Shown piece by piece: positions 50,640 through 62,748 of a stretch of 64,000 bases of DNA. The translations under genes and the position numbers were made by a program. This DNA is from Cymodocea nodosa (Eukaryota; Streptophyta; Magnoliopsida; Alismatales; Cymodoceaceae), in contig CM072340.1 in NCBI GenBank assembly GCA_036874045.1, positions 20,945,001 to 21,009,000 on the forward strand, in the 5' to 3' direction. Numbering within the stretch: the stretch's first letter is position 1; each line of letters opens with the position of its first letter. The notes under the pieces were generated by a model that was given only the letters and a program-made list of their open reading frames with translations, did not search any database and was not told the DNA's origin.

Positions 50640-51600
50640 TTTCATTTTTTATAAGAACAAAGAGTAATGACGGCGAAGGATCAATCCGTGCCCAAATACT
50701 CTTTCGGACCGCCGTTGACAAGGGCTACGGATTTAACCCAGAATATACACATTTTAACTAATCCATTGCATTCATCTTGTCCTAGCCTAAATTCGTCGTG
50801 TGAGTTAACGATGAAATCTCACTTCACACTGTCAAATACCTTCTCAAAATCCAGAATAAGAAAGATAAATTTTTTACGAGACGTTTGAGATAAATAGTAG
50901 AAGTTTTGTGTATTCCTCGATGAAATCTGCTTGGGTGCTATCTACCAACTTGCTTATTATATATTGGACTCAAACGAAAGGCAAGACATTTTGTGTTGTG
51001 ATTATTTTATAGTAGCTATTCAGAAGAGTAATAGATTTAAAATCTAATATTTGTTTGACATTTTATTTCTTGCGTACCAAACAAATGAAACTGTTATTTA
51101 GTGGTGAAAGTGTGTCGCCCTCTAATGAGGAGGCCGGTGAAATCCTTCATAAGGGCAACAAGGTCTCCTTTAATGAGCTCCCAAAATGTACGACAAAAGC
51201 AGATAGAAAACCATACGGGTTAGGGGCTTTATCACTTGTCAATATAATCTAAAGATGCTATACTTGATTTCCTTCCTTGAAAATCCCAGCTCCAAAGTCT
51301 CAGCGTCTGAGAGTTTGACTTGGAGGATGGTGTCCCAATCTAAACTTCAGCAATCACACTTAAGCTCATTAAACAAATTGCAGAGAAGTGACTCTCAATA
51401 GATGATACTATTTACCTTCTCACTTCAGTTTAGACACTACTCACTAATATGGAGGTCATACTGATTTCCTCTTCCTAACGTTTGCTGCTTTGTAGAACTT
51501 GGTATTTAGATTACCCTCGAATCATTGGAGTTACTATGGTTACTACCATTTCAAGTCTCAAAAACGAGGATGCTCTTTTTAACAAAAAAGGATAATGTTT
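50640..51600 (-). mobile_element. LINE relic, reverse transcriptase N-terminal half
   Basis: The minus strand, read with frameshifts, gives in order NTKFYKAANVRKRK, SDKAPNPYGF (the DKAPGPDGF block), LILDFEKVFDSVK (the LDFEKAFDSV block) and LVNGGPKEYLG (the VNG block), which is the order of an L1-type reverse transcriptase. The copy stops before the YADD region. An A run (T on +) of about 22 lies directly after its end, at 50608-50629. Confidence 0.8.
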
Positions 51601-53400
51601 ATACAACTTTTTTATAAACTGATTTCCATTGATTTTTTTTTTAAAACACTATATTTGAAGAAGCTATATTTCAAAAAAAAAAAACTTAACTTTCCTAAAA
51701 AACTAAAACGGTTAGGTGCATCTGAATATGCACACACACTCAACATCATGAAAAGGTCATTTCTAGGCTTTAAATCAATCACCGTACCATCACACAAATG
51801 TAAAGGAATTTGCGCTAAATGGTTTTGGATGTGAGATAAAAATGGCAATAAAATCGCTTACAAAGATGAAAACAATTTTTGGATTCATGGTTTGTTGGAT
51901 TGTTGTAGCCATGTTGATCATTGGAAAGTAAAATTGGCTAAATATGTATTACCAGTGTATATATGAAGCTGTATGTGTTATTAAATGTGGTAAAGGATAA
52001 TCGTCAATTATGATAAGGTTCTTTTAGACAGACCTAACCGCTCTTTGTTTAGGAGAGAAGTCTTTTACAATAGCTGCCCTTTTAACATTTTAATGACGTG
52101 TTAGGAGCTGCAATAATTAGTTTTTCCCTATTTTTGGATTTTTTCAAATTACAGTATTGAGACCTTTCAAGCTCCCAAGAGTTGGAATTGAACAAGGTGT
52201 TTGTTTAAAAGAGTCCTTTGGGACTCGTGTAAAAGGCTAGAGTCAAGCATCAATCTTCAAAAAGCCTCCCATGGTTGAAACATTTGAAATCTACCAAATT
52301 TTAGTAACATGGAAAATTTGAATATTTCTTTTTGGGCTGACAAAAAGTATTACCTTCAATGATATTTGTGTATTGTATTTTTATCCATCTCTTTATCAAG
52401 TACAAGATATGAAGAACGATTTAGACACATTTTGAAAACAATTGATCCAATTTTAGTGAAATGCCTTGTATGGAACCGAATCATTCATTTATTATAGTGT
52501 TAGAAAAGATGCATGGCATATAGACCTAACCATTATGTTCCTCATGATAACAATTTTGTGGCTAACAGAAATCCGATGGGATATCATGAGGTGCTGTCCA
52601 TGGTTTGTTTAGATTACAAACATGGAATATAACTTATTGCATTCATTAAGTAGATTACAACGATATTATTTGTTTTGACAATCATTGAATTTTCCTGTAA
52701 AAGATTGCATTCCTTCACATCATTCTAACTTAATTAATGTGATCCAATTAAATTACATACAATATTACAATCAAGGACCCATTTTTTTATATTTTGGTAA
52801 CACTTTTATTTACACCTACAGGTCGTTTTTCAGTAATTTAATTCAACTTATAAGTGAATCACGTGTTTAATGACCAACCCACATTCTCTGATCCAATTCT
52901 GTAGCGTAGTCGTAAATTATTGAGATTATAGCACGTGCAGAGAACACCAGGAAAGAAAAAAATTTAACAAATTTCTATTAAAAAATCCAATATTCCAAAA
53001 TTAGCTTGGATGGCCCAAAAAGAGTGAGTTTGTATAGACAACACTCGGCCATTTATCCGGATACATATACAGATCCGAGCATGGTCATGATGTTACATTT
53101 CAATGGACATCGAACTTTGTATTGCTCCATTTCTACTTCAATGTATGGTTATTGATTTTTTTGTTGATAATGATAGTAATTTTTGTGTCAATCGGAATTG
53201 AATTCTAGTAAGATTATAAGTAACATTGCTCGTAGTCAACTAAGCTATCAGTTAATTTCAATGTATGGTTATTATGATGCATCTATTTTGAAAGCTTACC
53301 ATTTGCATTGACTATATAGCTATCAAAATATCACAACTTAAATTAAGTAAAAGACATTGATAAACAGTAAGTAGGTAGAAGACGTGAGCCAAAAGAGCAT
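51601..53400. other. intergenic, unclassified
   Basis: AT-rich with stop-broken frames on the plus strand between 51700 and 52700 that look as if they derive from an old coding sequence, but I cannot name a family. Confidence 0.4.
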
Positions 53401-53801
53401 AAAACACTGAAATACGAACCTTTCAAGGCCTCTTTCTGGTATTTCAATCAACCTTCCCATCCTTCACACATCAAGTGGAGTGAATATACAGCTAACAACC
53501 AGCCCTATCCCCTAGCACAAAAAGAAGGCAATAAACATGAAAAAATTAAATTTTAAGTTCTGCTACTTTCAACAAAACAAAGCAATGCACTAAACAATAC
53601 GAATATGTCAGCGAAAATAACTAGTTCTTATCGAAACATTACTGGTTCAGTAATTTTGAATTCCAGAGATAATCAGAAAACAACAGGAAGGCAAGCAAGT
53701 ACAGGAATAAAACAAATTAAACTCCACCCACATCTTTCACAACTAAATTTGATAAAAACAAGGATCAAATCTCCACCTCATGGAGCCAAAACAACACATA
53801 C

Positions 53802-53907
53802 CTGAAGGAGGAGCTTTCGGAAAGAGGCGTGGCCGAGTACCGGAGGAAGGCAACGTGCCGGCAGAGGAGGGTGAGGGAGAAAGGAAAGGGTAGGAGGGGA
53901 GAACCAT
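53802..53907 (-). CDS. possible first coding exon of a divergent gene, unidentified
   Basis: ATG at 53907 opens a 35-codon Pro/Ser-rich frame (starts MVLPSYPFLS, ends LFPKAPPS) ending at a strong donor CTTCAG|gtatgtg. It sits in a GC-rich island and faces CPP1 head to head. Its composition could be a transit peptide. The next plausible exon, near 53433-53474, does not continue in frame, so either the gene model is wrong or the gene is non-coding or broken. No homology recognised. Confidence 0.3.
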
Positions 53908-54054
53908 CGGGAGAGTGGAGCCGACTCAGCCGAGTGGCTCGTGGGCGCCGCGTTGCCGATTCCCTCCGAATTCCTATAAGATAAAAATATAAAAATCCTT
54001 CCACGTTGATCCGTGGACCCGATTCCGCTTTCGAGATGATCCGCAATACCTGGT

Positions 54055-54060
54055 CACGTG
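54055..54060. promoter_or_regulatory. G-box CACGTG between the divergent start sites
   Basis: Perfect palindromic G-box in the roughly 150 bp between the minus-strand island and the CPP1 leader. G-boxes are known sites for light-pathway bZIP and bHLH factors, which would suit CPP1; occupancy is inferred. Confidence 0.45.
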
Positions 54061-54099
54061 CTTCGCACATGCCTCTCTATCACTCTATCCCACACTCAT

Positions 54100-54215
54100 C
54101 CCTCGTCTATTTTTCCTCCTCTCTCGACCCTAAACCCCTTTCAAACCCTAAGCTTTCGTCGTACCTCGTTTCAGTCGTCCGATTTCCTTACCTGTTCTTT
54201 CGATATCTGCATGGT
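54100..54215 (+). other. probable 5'UTR exon of CPP1
   Basis: Pyrimidine-rich leader with AAACCC and AACCCTAAG motifs, ending near CATG|gtagtg at about 54214. The next acceptor would be ttgaactgtag at 54751 just before the coding exon. Boundaries are approximate. Confidence 0.45.
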
Positions 54216-54811
54216 AGTGTCCAAAAGAAGGCTCATAATACCTTGTTCCGTGAGTAAGTATTGTAGCTTTTAGCATCACGTAATTGGTTGGTTCTTCATG
54301 GAATTACGATTATTTTGGTTAACTATTATTGCGTGTTGTTTAACTAGATTTTTTTATTATTTAGTTCGCATATTTGTGAATGCCAAATGAACCAATCCAG
54401 CTTCTGGCCAGAATAAGTTTTGGTACCAACGAATTTTCACCAATTCAGGAAAAATGACTAAAGTCATTGCCCAATGGAGGATCCTATGCATTTTTTTTCT
54501 GATGAAGTGATTTTTTCTCAATGTGTTATTCGGGGCGAAGTTAAGAATTTCGTGTGGAGTTTCTTTCGATGTTGTGCTTTTTATCTGGAAGTAGCACATT
54601 GATATTGCTTTTAGTATCACTGCTTATTTGCGTGTGTTCTCTATTTTCTGTTTGATTTGGAATTGTGTGGATTTTTTTCTTTTCCTAGGTCAGATCATTT
54701 AGTATGGTTTGCTTATAAAATGGTGATTGAAGTTTTATGATTGAACTGTAGGATTGGAGCAAACACGAAGAATCCGTTGAGGGAATTTACTGCTGTGTTT
54801 TAACTTTAAAG

Positions 54812-57800
54812 ATGTCTGTATTGGGATTGACTTGTTCGTCAAGACTATCTTACACTAACTTTTGCACAAGAAGTAGAGAGATATGTTGTGCGCATCTTTT
54901 GCCTTTCCCCAAAAAAGGCTTCTCCAAGGAGAATCTGAATCTTCCCTTCTTGACAGATGGGTATGAGCTGATCTGGCTGTTGTTCTTGTATCGTAGAGAA
55001 GTATTCAAAGGGGATTCTGATAATTGTAGTTTTCATCCTCTGCAGAAAATATTTGATTGATCCTGCAGGTCGGTCTCGATTACACCATACCCTGCAAGTC
55101 TCAATGGATTCTTCATTTGGCAGCTTGGCTGATGATTCAAATGGTAATCTATTACTTATGAGTCTGTAGAATTATTTTCTTCTTTGATATTGAGTTTGAT
55201 ACTTTTCGTGTGCCACAATATTTCTTTTATTTCTTGATGGGTAGTTAAGAATTCAGGACCTAGGCAAGCCATTTTGAACTTTCACTGATTATAATTACTT
55301 ATGGTTACTGAAAGACAAAATAAAGGAATCTAAATTACTGCATATGTTCTGTTTTTATGGTTTACCAGGATTCAGTAGGCACTCTTGATATATAAAAGAG
55401 CCAGGTTAATCTATATTCCTTCTTTTTTCTCTTTTTATCCAGCTTTTTTTGAGGTCCCATTTGGAATTGATTTGAGACCTTGGAGATTTGCGCAGTCATA
55501 ATTTTAAGTAAAATTGTTTCCAAATATCTCTTACATGACCTTTGGGATTTGCTTTCTAGTTCATTTTTTAAAAATTGCAGAATCAGGAAAAGGTTCAATT
55601 CCAACTGATTTGATTGATTTTGAATTCTCTCTCTTGATATAAAATCCAATGTTAAAATTGAGAAAGATTTCAAATAAAATGTCTAATCACCTAAAATCTC
55701 ACCATTTTGATTACTGTAAAATTCATGTAAAATCACAATTTCATAAAATTTTTCCTATCCGAATGCTACTTGAGTTAATAACATTTTACACTCGATGTTG
55801 ATTTTTTTTTTGTGCAATAAAAGTTAGAGAAGCATACAGTCGATTAGCATTGCTTGATGAATCTAGCTTTGTTTATGTGGGGCCAATTTGATTTGATATT
55901 TCTAAATTGGACATACCAGATTTAAATTTTATACTATTCGTTAGTGAGTAATACCTTCTGCATCGTTGTATCTGTCTCTTATGCTATGGAGGGGCCCACT
56001 CCTCTTTCTGCTTTATCCAATATATTAATAGAAAACAGCTGCATATCTTTTTTATCTCCATTTATAATGTAAACTTTGTAATCTGAGAGCTGAATATGTT
56101 CCTAAGTTTCAGAGTAAGTTCTCCAACAGTTACGAGCATGAACTTGAGTTGTCCTTTCTTTTTATTTTTGTGGTAATGTTCTTGCTTTTGATGACTAATA
56201 CTCAAACATAAACATTGGGAAGATACATAAGGGTATCAATTAATGATGTTGATTGCTGAACGGGCATATATGTAACATTCATTATAGAGAGAACAAATCA
56301 TCTTATTCTATTATTAATAGTTACTATGAGAGATTCTTTGAATTACCATTTTATCTTGCTAGATTTTTCTTGCATTTTTTCACGTTCTCTCACTATCTTC
56401 TATTGTTCCAGCATTCTTTCCCAGGATGAATGTAAAGGATCCATATAAGCGATTGGGTGTCAGCAGAGAGGCTTCTGAAGAAGAAATTCAAAGTGCTAGG
56501 AACTTTTTAATAAACAAGTATGCTAAACACCAACCAAGCATAGATGCAATTGAGTCAGCACATGACAAAATAATCATGCAAAAGTTCTACGAAAGGAAAA
56601 ATCCAAAGATCAATATCAGTAAAAAGGTTAGAGAAGTTACCCAATCACGCTATGTGAAGGCTATCACAAGCAGATTTGAAACACCATCAACTATCCACAT
56701 TATTAAGACAAGCATTACGTTCTTAGCACTTGGAGCACTCACTGTTCTCTTCCCTACTGAAGAAGGTCCAACACTTCAAGTAGCCATTTCTCTTATAGCA
56801 TCCATCTATTTCATACATGGCAGACTGAAAAGTCAACTCAGAGCATTCTTATATGGGTATGAAATATTGATCCTAAAATTGGCATCTTAGTCTTCTTGTG
56901 TAACTTTTTTTTATTTGCATCTGAGTGTTTTTCCAGGGAATTTCTAAGAAAACGAAAGATGGGCATTATAAGGATTCAATAAAAAACATTAAATGACCAT
57001 TGAACAGCTGTTTAGTGGCAATGTCACAAAAATGGATCGTGTTAACGGCCATTTTTTCTATTTTTAGAACACTATTATAAAACATTCAAATTGTTTATCT
57101 GTGAATATGCTAGCCAAAATTTTATAGTAGTACAATGTTTAATTTTTTTAAGAAGCAATTACAAGTGAAGTGTCTTCTAACGAGGCACAAAGCTTCAACG
57201 TACTTCCACTTCATTTAACTTGTTTTACATTATAGCATAAGGGGTTAAACTTGGTTTATATTGTATAAATTTAATTATTTTTGACCTTCTGTGAAATATG
57301 TCAAGAGAAATGAGCAAGGGAAAAATGATTTAAGTACCGGAAAAAGTGGAAGAAGGTTATGCATGCACCTTTCTGAAAAAGAAAGATTGCCTCACTGAAA
57401 ACTATTAAACATGATTGTTAATGCTTTTTCAAAATGTCAGTTAAGGTACTGTCTTTACTGGAAGAGATAATTCAGATGGTGAGGTAAGAAATAGAAATTA
57501 GAGGCTGCTGTTCGAAAATGGAAAAATATTACTCATTAAGCAATCCATGGCGAAAGAAGAGTCTTGGGTGGAAGGTAAAACAGATGTCAAGGTGGGACAT
57601 CTCATTGTCAAATAATTAAATAATTTGAGATTTTTTCCGAGTATTAGAGTGCTTAGAAAATATTATACAAACTTTTAAAATAGTTAAATACTTGTACTGA
57701 ATGTAATCGGTTATCCGTTTGTTTCTTCTCTAAAGCTGTTAAGTGCAGATATTCTTTGAAATTACATACAAAAATGTCAATCTACTTCCTCATATAGCTA

Positions 57801-58217
57801 CTTCTGTTTATTCATATTCTTCTATTATCTCTTTGGTCCATGTGTTGCCTTGCTTTGTATCTGGTTTTTTTGTGGTTCTATTGCATCATTTTCCCCTCCT
57901 TGTCTCCTTGTATTTATGCTCCACTTGGTTTCTATTACAATTCCACATACTCATTAGCCAAATTAGAAAAAAACATTCAAAAATTTACCAAACTGAAAAA
58001 AAAAAAACAGAAACTTCAAGCTTAAATTGGTTTCTGGTTTCACTGATGATGTTATGCTTTTTACAGTGCCGGTTCCTTTGTTCTCTCTTGGTTGGTCTGC
58101 ACCTTCTTGATGGTTTCTGTGGTCCCACCCCTGCTTCGTGGCCCAAGAAGTTTGGAAGTGACGACTTCCCTGCTCAGCTATGCCGTTCTTTGGGTGTCTT
58201 CCACGTACTTGAAGTAA
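54812..58217 (+). CDS. CPP1: CPP1-like chaperone of protochlorophyllide oxidoreductase (DUF3353 J-like protein)
   Basis: Chloroplast membrane protein that, in Arabidopsis, stabilises protochlorophyllide oxidoreductase for chlorophyll synthesis. Exons 54812-54960, 55046-55143, 56412-56856, 58067-58217; phases join to 280 aa with stop TAA at 58215. Residues 1 to about 75 look like a transit peptide (Ser/Arg/Lys-rich, few acids). The J-like domain starts at MNVKDPYKRLGVSREASEEE (88-107) and includes AIESAHDKIIMQKF; the HPD of true DnaJ proteins is absent (HQP instead), as in the family. Four hydrophobic helices at about 179-197, 203-217, 234-252 and 265-278, with the motif ALTVLFPTEEGPTLQV between the first two. 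The 85-bp first coding intron is needed to keep frame, because reading through meets a TGA. The C-terminus SLLSYAVLWVSSTYLK matches the family end. Confidence 0.95.
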
Positions 58218-59170
58218 GGTGGCTTTGTGATCCATGCTCCGCGATGATATTTTAAAATGTTGGCTCTTTAGCAATCCGTGTTATGTAATATGTTACACTT
58301 TTCTTCTGGCATATTATACCTGACTGCATTTGCTTACTTTGTGGTATGCCTGTTCCTTTTTACTTCCAAGTGTAAAGAATTTTTCTTGGAGATTCCATTA
58401 TACACCAAAACAACTGCATGGAACAGCAGTTTCTCCTCAACCGAAATCTTCCGGTATTATTTTGTCCAAACCACAGCACAGAAACAAAAGCACATCTTGT
58501 GCAAATTAGTCTCGTTTTCAAAAAATATACGTCAAATTTATTCGAAAGATTAGGACTTTTCTTTTGGTTGTAACCCAGCGGAAAACTCAGGGCTTTGATT
58601 TTGCTTTACAATGTGTTAACGTAACAAGGCAATAAGGACATTCTACTGCAGTATGATTTTCTGTGCTTATTGCTTTTAATCAAACCCTTGTTTGTCTACC
58701 ATTCTACCGTAGTTTCTAATCTTTTACTACTCTACCCAGAACAGTCATACCACTGCAATATTATCGCCAATCGTTTCTCTGGAACTATCGTTTGGATTGC
58801 TTCCATTGATCCACCCACCCCATGCAGGTTATTGAATCTTAAAGGCACGTTGTGAGGTATGAAACACGATTGCAATGCCTTCAAACAAATTCTTCGGTTC
58901 GTGAGAATGAAGTTAGAAAGAGAAAGTAGTTCTATCAAGGAGTGATGGTCTACTTGCATGATGCATGAGGGGACGGACGCAACACTGCGTTACGAGAACC
59001 GACGGATTTCCATATCGAATAAATTAGATAACAATGTAAATGATGTGGACTGTGGGTAACAGTTTTTCAAAAACATTTTCGATTTTATAAGTATATATGA
59101 TTTAATTTTTTATTTTGAGAAAGACATCGACAAGCTTACCAGATTTATCGATGTTGGAGAATTAAAAATT
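58218..59170. other. intergenic, CPP1 3' region
   Basis: CPP1 3'UTR and the spacer to the NIGT1-like gene. No coding signal; short frames are random. Confidence 0.6.
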
Positions 59171-59176
59171 CACGTG
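59171..59176. promoter_or_regulatory. G-box CACGTG upstream of NIGT1-like gene
   Basis: Perfect CACGTG about 480 bp before the start codon, in the presumed promoter. Confidence 0.4.
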
Positions 59177-59405
59177 AACGGAGCAGACCCACCATCATCC
59201 ACCCGAAATGCCAGCGTGGGTTGGAATCGTTGGATACTAGCGTAGATTCTCTTCTTCCTAGACCAGACGTGGCGTGGCATCCCCGTCCCTCTCTCCTCCT
59301 CGAAGATTCCAAGCTCTCATTCTCTCTCCTACAAGCTGCTTCGATCTTATCCTCCCGTCGGTTGACATCATTCGCCAGCAGAGAGAGAATCGCATCCATA
59401 AATAG

Positions 59406-59413
59406 AATATACA
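59406..59413 (+). promoter_or_regulatory. P1BS (PHR1-binding) element
   Basis: GAATATAC matches GNATATNC exactly, about 240 bp before the start codon. HRS1/HHO/NIGT1 genes are known PHR1 targets, so the site is plausible; an 8-bp degenerate match also occurs by chance. Confidence 0.5.
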
Positions 59414-59574
59414 AAAAAAACTGCTGCCCAAGATTCGCTTTATTATTTCCTGCGTCGACGGTTCGCGGCGGCGAATTTCCATCTCTCCCTCTCTCTCTCT
59501 AAAATTCCAATACCTTCTCTTCCCACCCAAGCCGAAAAACCAAACTTCTGCTGCAAGATTCCCCTACGGTTCTG

Positions 59575-59619
59575 ATGTGCTTCGCTTCTCTTCTTGTCCG
59601 AGTTCAAGGGTTCTTTTGA
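59575..59619 (+). CDS. upstream ORF, 14 aa, in NIGT1-like leader
   Basis: ATG at 59575 with TGA at 59617-59619 (MCFASLLVRVQGFF), 29 bp before the main start. It is in the presumed leader; whether transcripts include it depends on the start site. It could lower translation of the main frame. Confidence 0.45.
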   Translation: MCFASLLVRVQGFF

Positions 59620-59648
59620 TAACCACTCTTAATTTTCTGGAGGAGGAG

Positions 59649-61273
59649 ATGATGGGTTTTCTGGAGGACGAGAGGGTGAGAAGATATCTGGAGGCATTGC
59701 AAAAGGAGAGGAAGAAGATCCAGATGTTCCAGCGTGAGCTACCTCTCTGCTACGAACTCATCAGCCAAGGTGCAAGCTTTTTCCTCTTTTTTATGTGTTT
59801 TTTGTTTCCGTTTGGGTGCAAAATCTCTATTTTTTTCCAGGCCCATGTTTGCGCGTTTTTACGAACGATTTGGGCATGTTTTTGTTTCAGCGTTAGAGAG
59901 TTACGGGCAGCAGATGGTGTGTGATGAAGAGACATCGATCAACGTTCCTGTTTTGGAGGAGTTCATACCAATCAAACGGATGAGAAGTGTGGAGGAGAAA
60001 GGAGAAGAGGAAGGTAGAAAAGATGTGAAGGGCTCTGGTGATCATGAGCAGAATCAGGCCGAGAAGAAGCCAGATTGGTTGCGATCCGTGCGGCTCTGGA
60101 CCCAAAATCTAAACCCACCTAAACAAGTGAGTTTCAAAGCTTGTTATGTTTATCTTGATTCAAATATGTTTTTTTCTTCTTTTGGATCTGATCTTAATTT
60201 CGATGGGAACTGTTATGTTAGGAAGCAAAAATCCAGAAACCACTTGCCCTGGACGCCAGGAAGGTGAAGGGTGCGTTCCATCCATTCTGTGGAGACTGGA
60301 AGAATACTGCTATCGTCGAACCAACGACAACGCCAACCCCAGCACTAGCGAGTACGCCGACTCCACCGCCATTGGCCGCCACCAGCTCCACCGGCGATGC
60401 AGGTGGGAGTGGAGGAGGTGGGCATGTGAAGGACAGATATTCAAACAGGAAGCCAAGGAGGTGCTGGTCACCTGAGCTCCACCGGCGGTTTCTCCACGCA
60501 GTCCAGGAACTTGGTGGATCTCATGGTAAAGCAAAAATCCAAAAGAAACTCTACACCCGGCACTTGGAATTCGATAGTAATGATATCTGAGGTTGGTGGT
60601 TTCAGCTGCGACGCCGAAACAGATCGGGGAGCTGATGAAGGTGGATGGTCTCACCAACGACGAAGTCAAGAGCCATCTTCAGGTGTGTGCCCTTCTCCTC
60701 CTCTTTCCCCATCCTTCTTTCTGCTAATTTGTTTGTGGAGCTATACTATAGCACGATCTTCCAGGACGATTCATTTCTTTGTTGCTAATAAACCCCATTA
60801 ATCTGCTATAAAGCAAATTGGTCTTCTCTCAAGCACCTTTTAAACAAGCAATTGGCATATACACTTGGTCTTCTGTCAAGCACCTTTTAAACAAGCAATT
60901 GGCATATATACTTGGTCTTCTCTCACAATATTTGCTGCGTGGTTAATCTCAGAAGTACCGACTGCACACCAGACGCTCGAGCTCATCGGTTCTCACGAGC
61001 AATGGCGACGGCGTGCAGACGCCACAGTTCATCTTGGTGGGCGGCATCTGGGTTCCACCCCCACCTGCACCGGAGTGCACGGCGGCAAAACCAGTGACAG
61101 AGAGCTCGGCCGCTCGCACAAGTAGAATCTACGCTCCAGTGGCATCTGTGCCGACGAGTTCGACATGCAACAGCGCCAAAGGCAACAAGAGCGGGGGAGG
61201 AGTTTCGACCAATTCGACTTCAGCGGCGACGTCAGTTTCTTCCCTCACCGTCACCGCCTCTGCTGGGTTGTGA
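59649..61273 (+). CDS. NIGT1/HHO-type GARP (G2-like MYB) transcription factor
   Basis: Nuclear repressor of the HRS1/HHO/NIGT1 group, which links nitrate supply with phosphate starvation responses. Exons 59649-59769, 59891-60126, 60222-60525, 60606-60682, 60953-61273; all phases join to 352 aa. The N-terminal helix with the family pattern is residues 7-40 ([31 protein letters not shown]). [10 protein letters not shown] is at the end of exon 2, and [10 protein letters not shown] follows in exon 3. The GARP domain is 197-252: [53 protein letters not shown]. Ser/Thr-rich tail with [16 protein letters not shown] 59649 is directly followed by a second ATG (59652); either may be used. A longer frame upstream begins only with GTG. 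The exact HHO member is not resolved. Confidence 0.96.
60818..60935 (+). repeat. 47-bp tandem repeat, about 2.4 copies, in NIGT1-like intron 4
   Basis: TTGGTCTTCT(C/G)TCAAGCACC starts at 60818 and 60865, and the unit starts again at 60912. The last copy is next to the acceptor at 60952. Confidence 0.9.
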
Positions 61274-62590
61274 GACAAAGACTTGATTAGGAATTTTGCA
61301 GTTGGAACATGTTCGTTACCCTGTGAGAGATTTATTCATACATGTCACTCTTAAATTTTACATTCTTCTTCTTCTTCTTCTGAAATCAACATATGTAAGT
61401 GCTTATTATTCACCCAAGTTCATTATCCTCCGCTACCTGTAATCAACATGTAGAAATCATTCGTATTTGCAGCTTAACCACATGATTAAGCCTGAAAGGG
61501 TTACTCAGAAGCGAGTTATTCAATATCTTTGTTTTGGTGATAGAAGTGTTTTGCCTGAAATTGAAGATCAAAATCACTTGCCTTACAGTGATGGTGAAAC
61601 TCAATTGCTTTTTCTAACCATTGATTATTTACGATTTGGTCGATAACAAATGAAAAGAGAACATTAATGGCATGATGGTGTGGTAAGAAATCTTAAATTT
61701 AAAACTAGGTAAAGAAGTATCATTGTAGAAATCAACAGCTAGTTTTTTTTTTCATGCTAACAGCTATGTATATGGTATAATTAATGTACTTTGAAGGTCA
61801 ATGGAGTTCTTTCCAAGGATATTATTCTCTTCGGATATGCCTTACGTTAGAAGATTTACCATGTGGCTATCAAGATATGATTTGATTTTTCCTTATTACA
61901 TACTTGACATACTTGCATCACATCCCCAACCATACAATATACTTGACTTTTCTTGCAAGCCAACATCAACTTTGTTATGGTTTATGCACACAATTTAATG
62001 CATGATTGAACAACCCTTCTTCTTCTTTTTTAAAATGAGAGTGTTTGTGTTTACATTCTGAAATCAAATCCAACATCGTACCAATATTGTTTTGAAATTA
62101 TTCAATTAATTCTTGAATTAGTGATGTCATCGTTTGATAAAACGATAAATGAAATGAAGCAATTAAAATTTCCAAAGTTATAAATATTGTAAATTCAATA
62201 TTCTTAATAATTCTTAGATAGACACTAATATTATTAATTATGGAATAGTATTTTATATTCAATGATACTTAATAATTTACTTTAAATTTCCAAAAAGGAA
62301 GAATGTATTAATATTATCTCTTATTTTATCAATTCCAGCATTATAAAATAAAATATATAGAAAGCACATGATAGTGAGAAATGTGATTTAGTTAATCAAA
62401 AATTATAATGTTTTAAATAATTATTTAATATAAGTTATTAAGAAAAACATTATTTTTTAATATAAAAATATAAACACTACTTTAAAATAGTCGGTTTGAT
62501 TGATTGGTTTGAAGCAATTTCACCGATTCTTTGAGATCAACAACTCTTTACATAAAATGAGAGATTAAAAAAAAAAAGGACTTTCTCCAA
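61274..62590. other. intergenic, no gene seen
   Basis: 3' region of the NIGT1-like gene followed by AT-rich spacer. Frame 61801-61998 lacks any family resemblance. Confidence 0.6.
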
Positions 62591-62593
62591 AAT

Positions 62594-62664
62594 AGCCCAC
62601 AATTGTCCAGCCACTCCTGGGCCTCTTCAGAAGATGAATTCAGAAAACGATCCAAACCGGCCCA
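62594..62664 (+). promoter_or_regulatory. three site II elements (TGGGCY) of RPL26 promoter
   Basis: TGGGCT (minus) at 62594-62599, TGGGCC (plus) at 62618-62623 and TGGGCC (minus) at 62659-62664. Clustered site II elements are typical of plant ribosomal protein promoters and are bound by TCP factors. Confidence 0.75.
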
Positions 62665-62748
62665 TTACAGACTTGATGGCAAATCCGTAATTAACTCGTC
62701 TCTAATCCTATTTTCTACATTCATAAAACCCTGGTGGTTAGCTCACCG

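Noticed and set aside
51700-52900. Possible viral or retroelement coding remains on the plus strand
   Set aside because: Frames are too broken and no diagnostic motif was found, so no family is claimed.
54961-55060. CPP1 exon 1 running on to a TGA at about 55058
   Set aside because: A GT-AG intron at 54961-55045 restores the family frame, so the read-through tail is intronic.
59577-59924. Longer NIGT1-like start at 59577
   Set aside because: That codon is GTG; the first in-frame ATG is 59649, and the ATG at 59575 belongs to a separate short upstream ORF.
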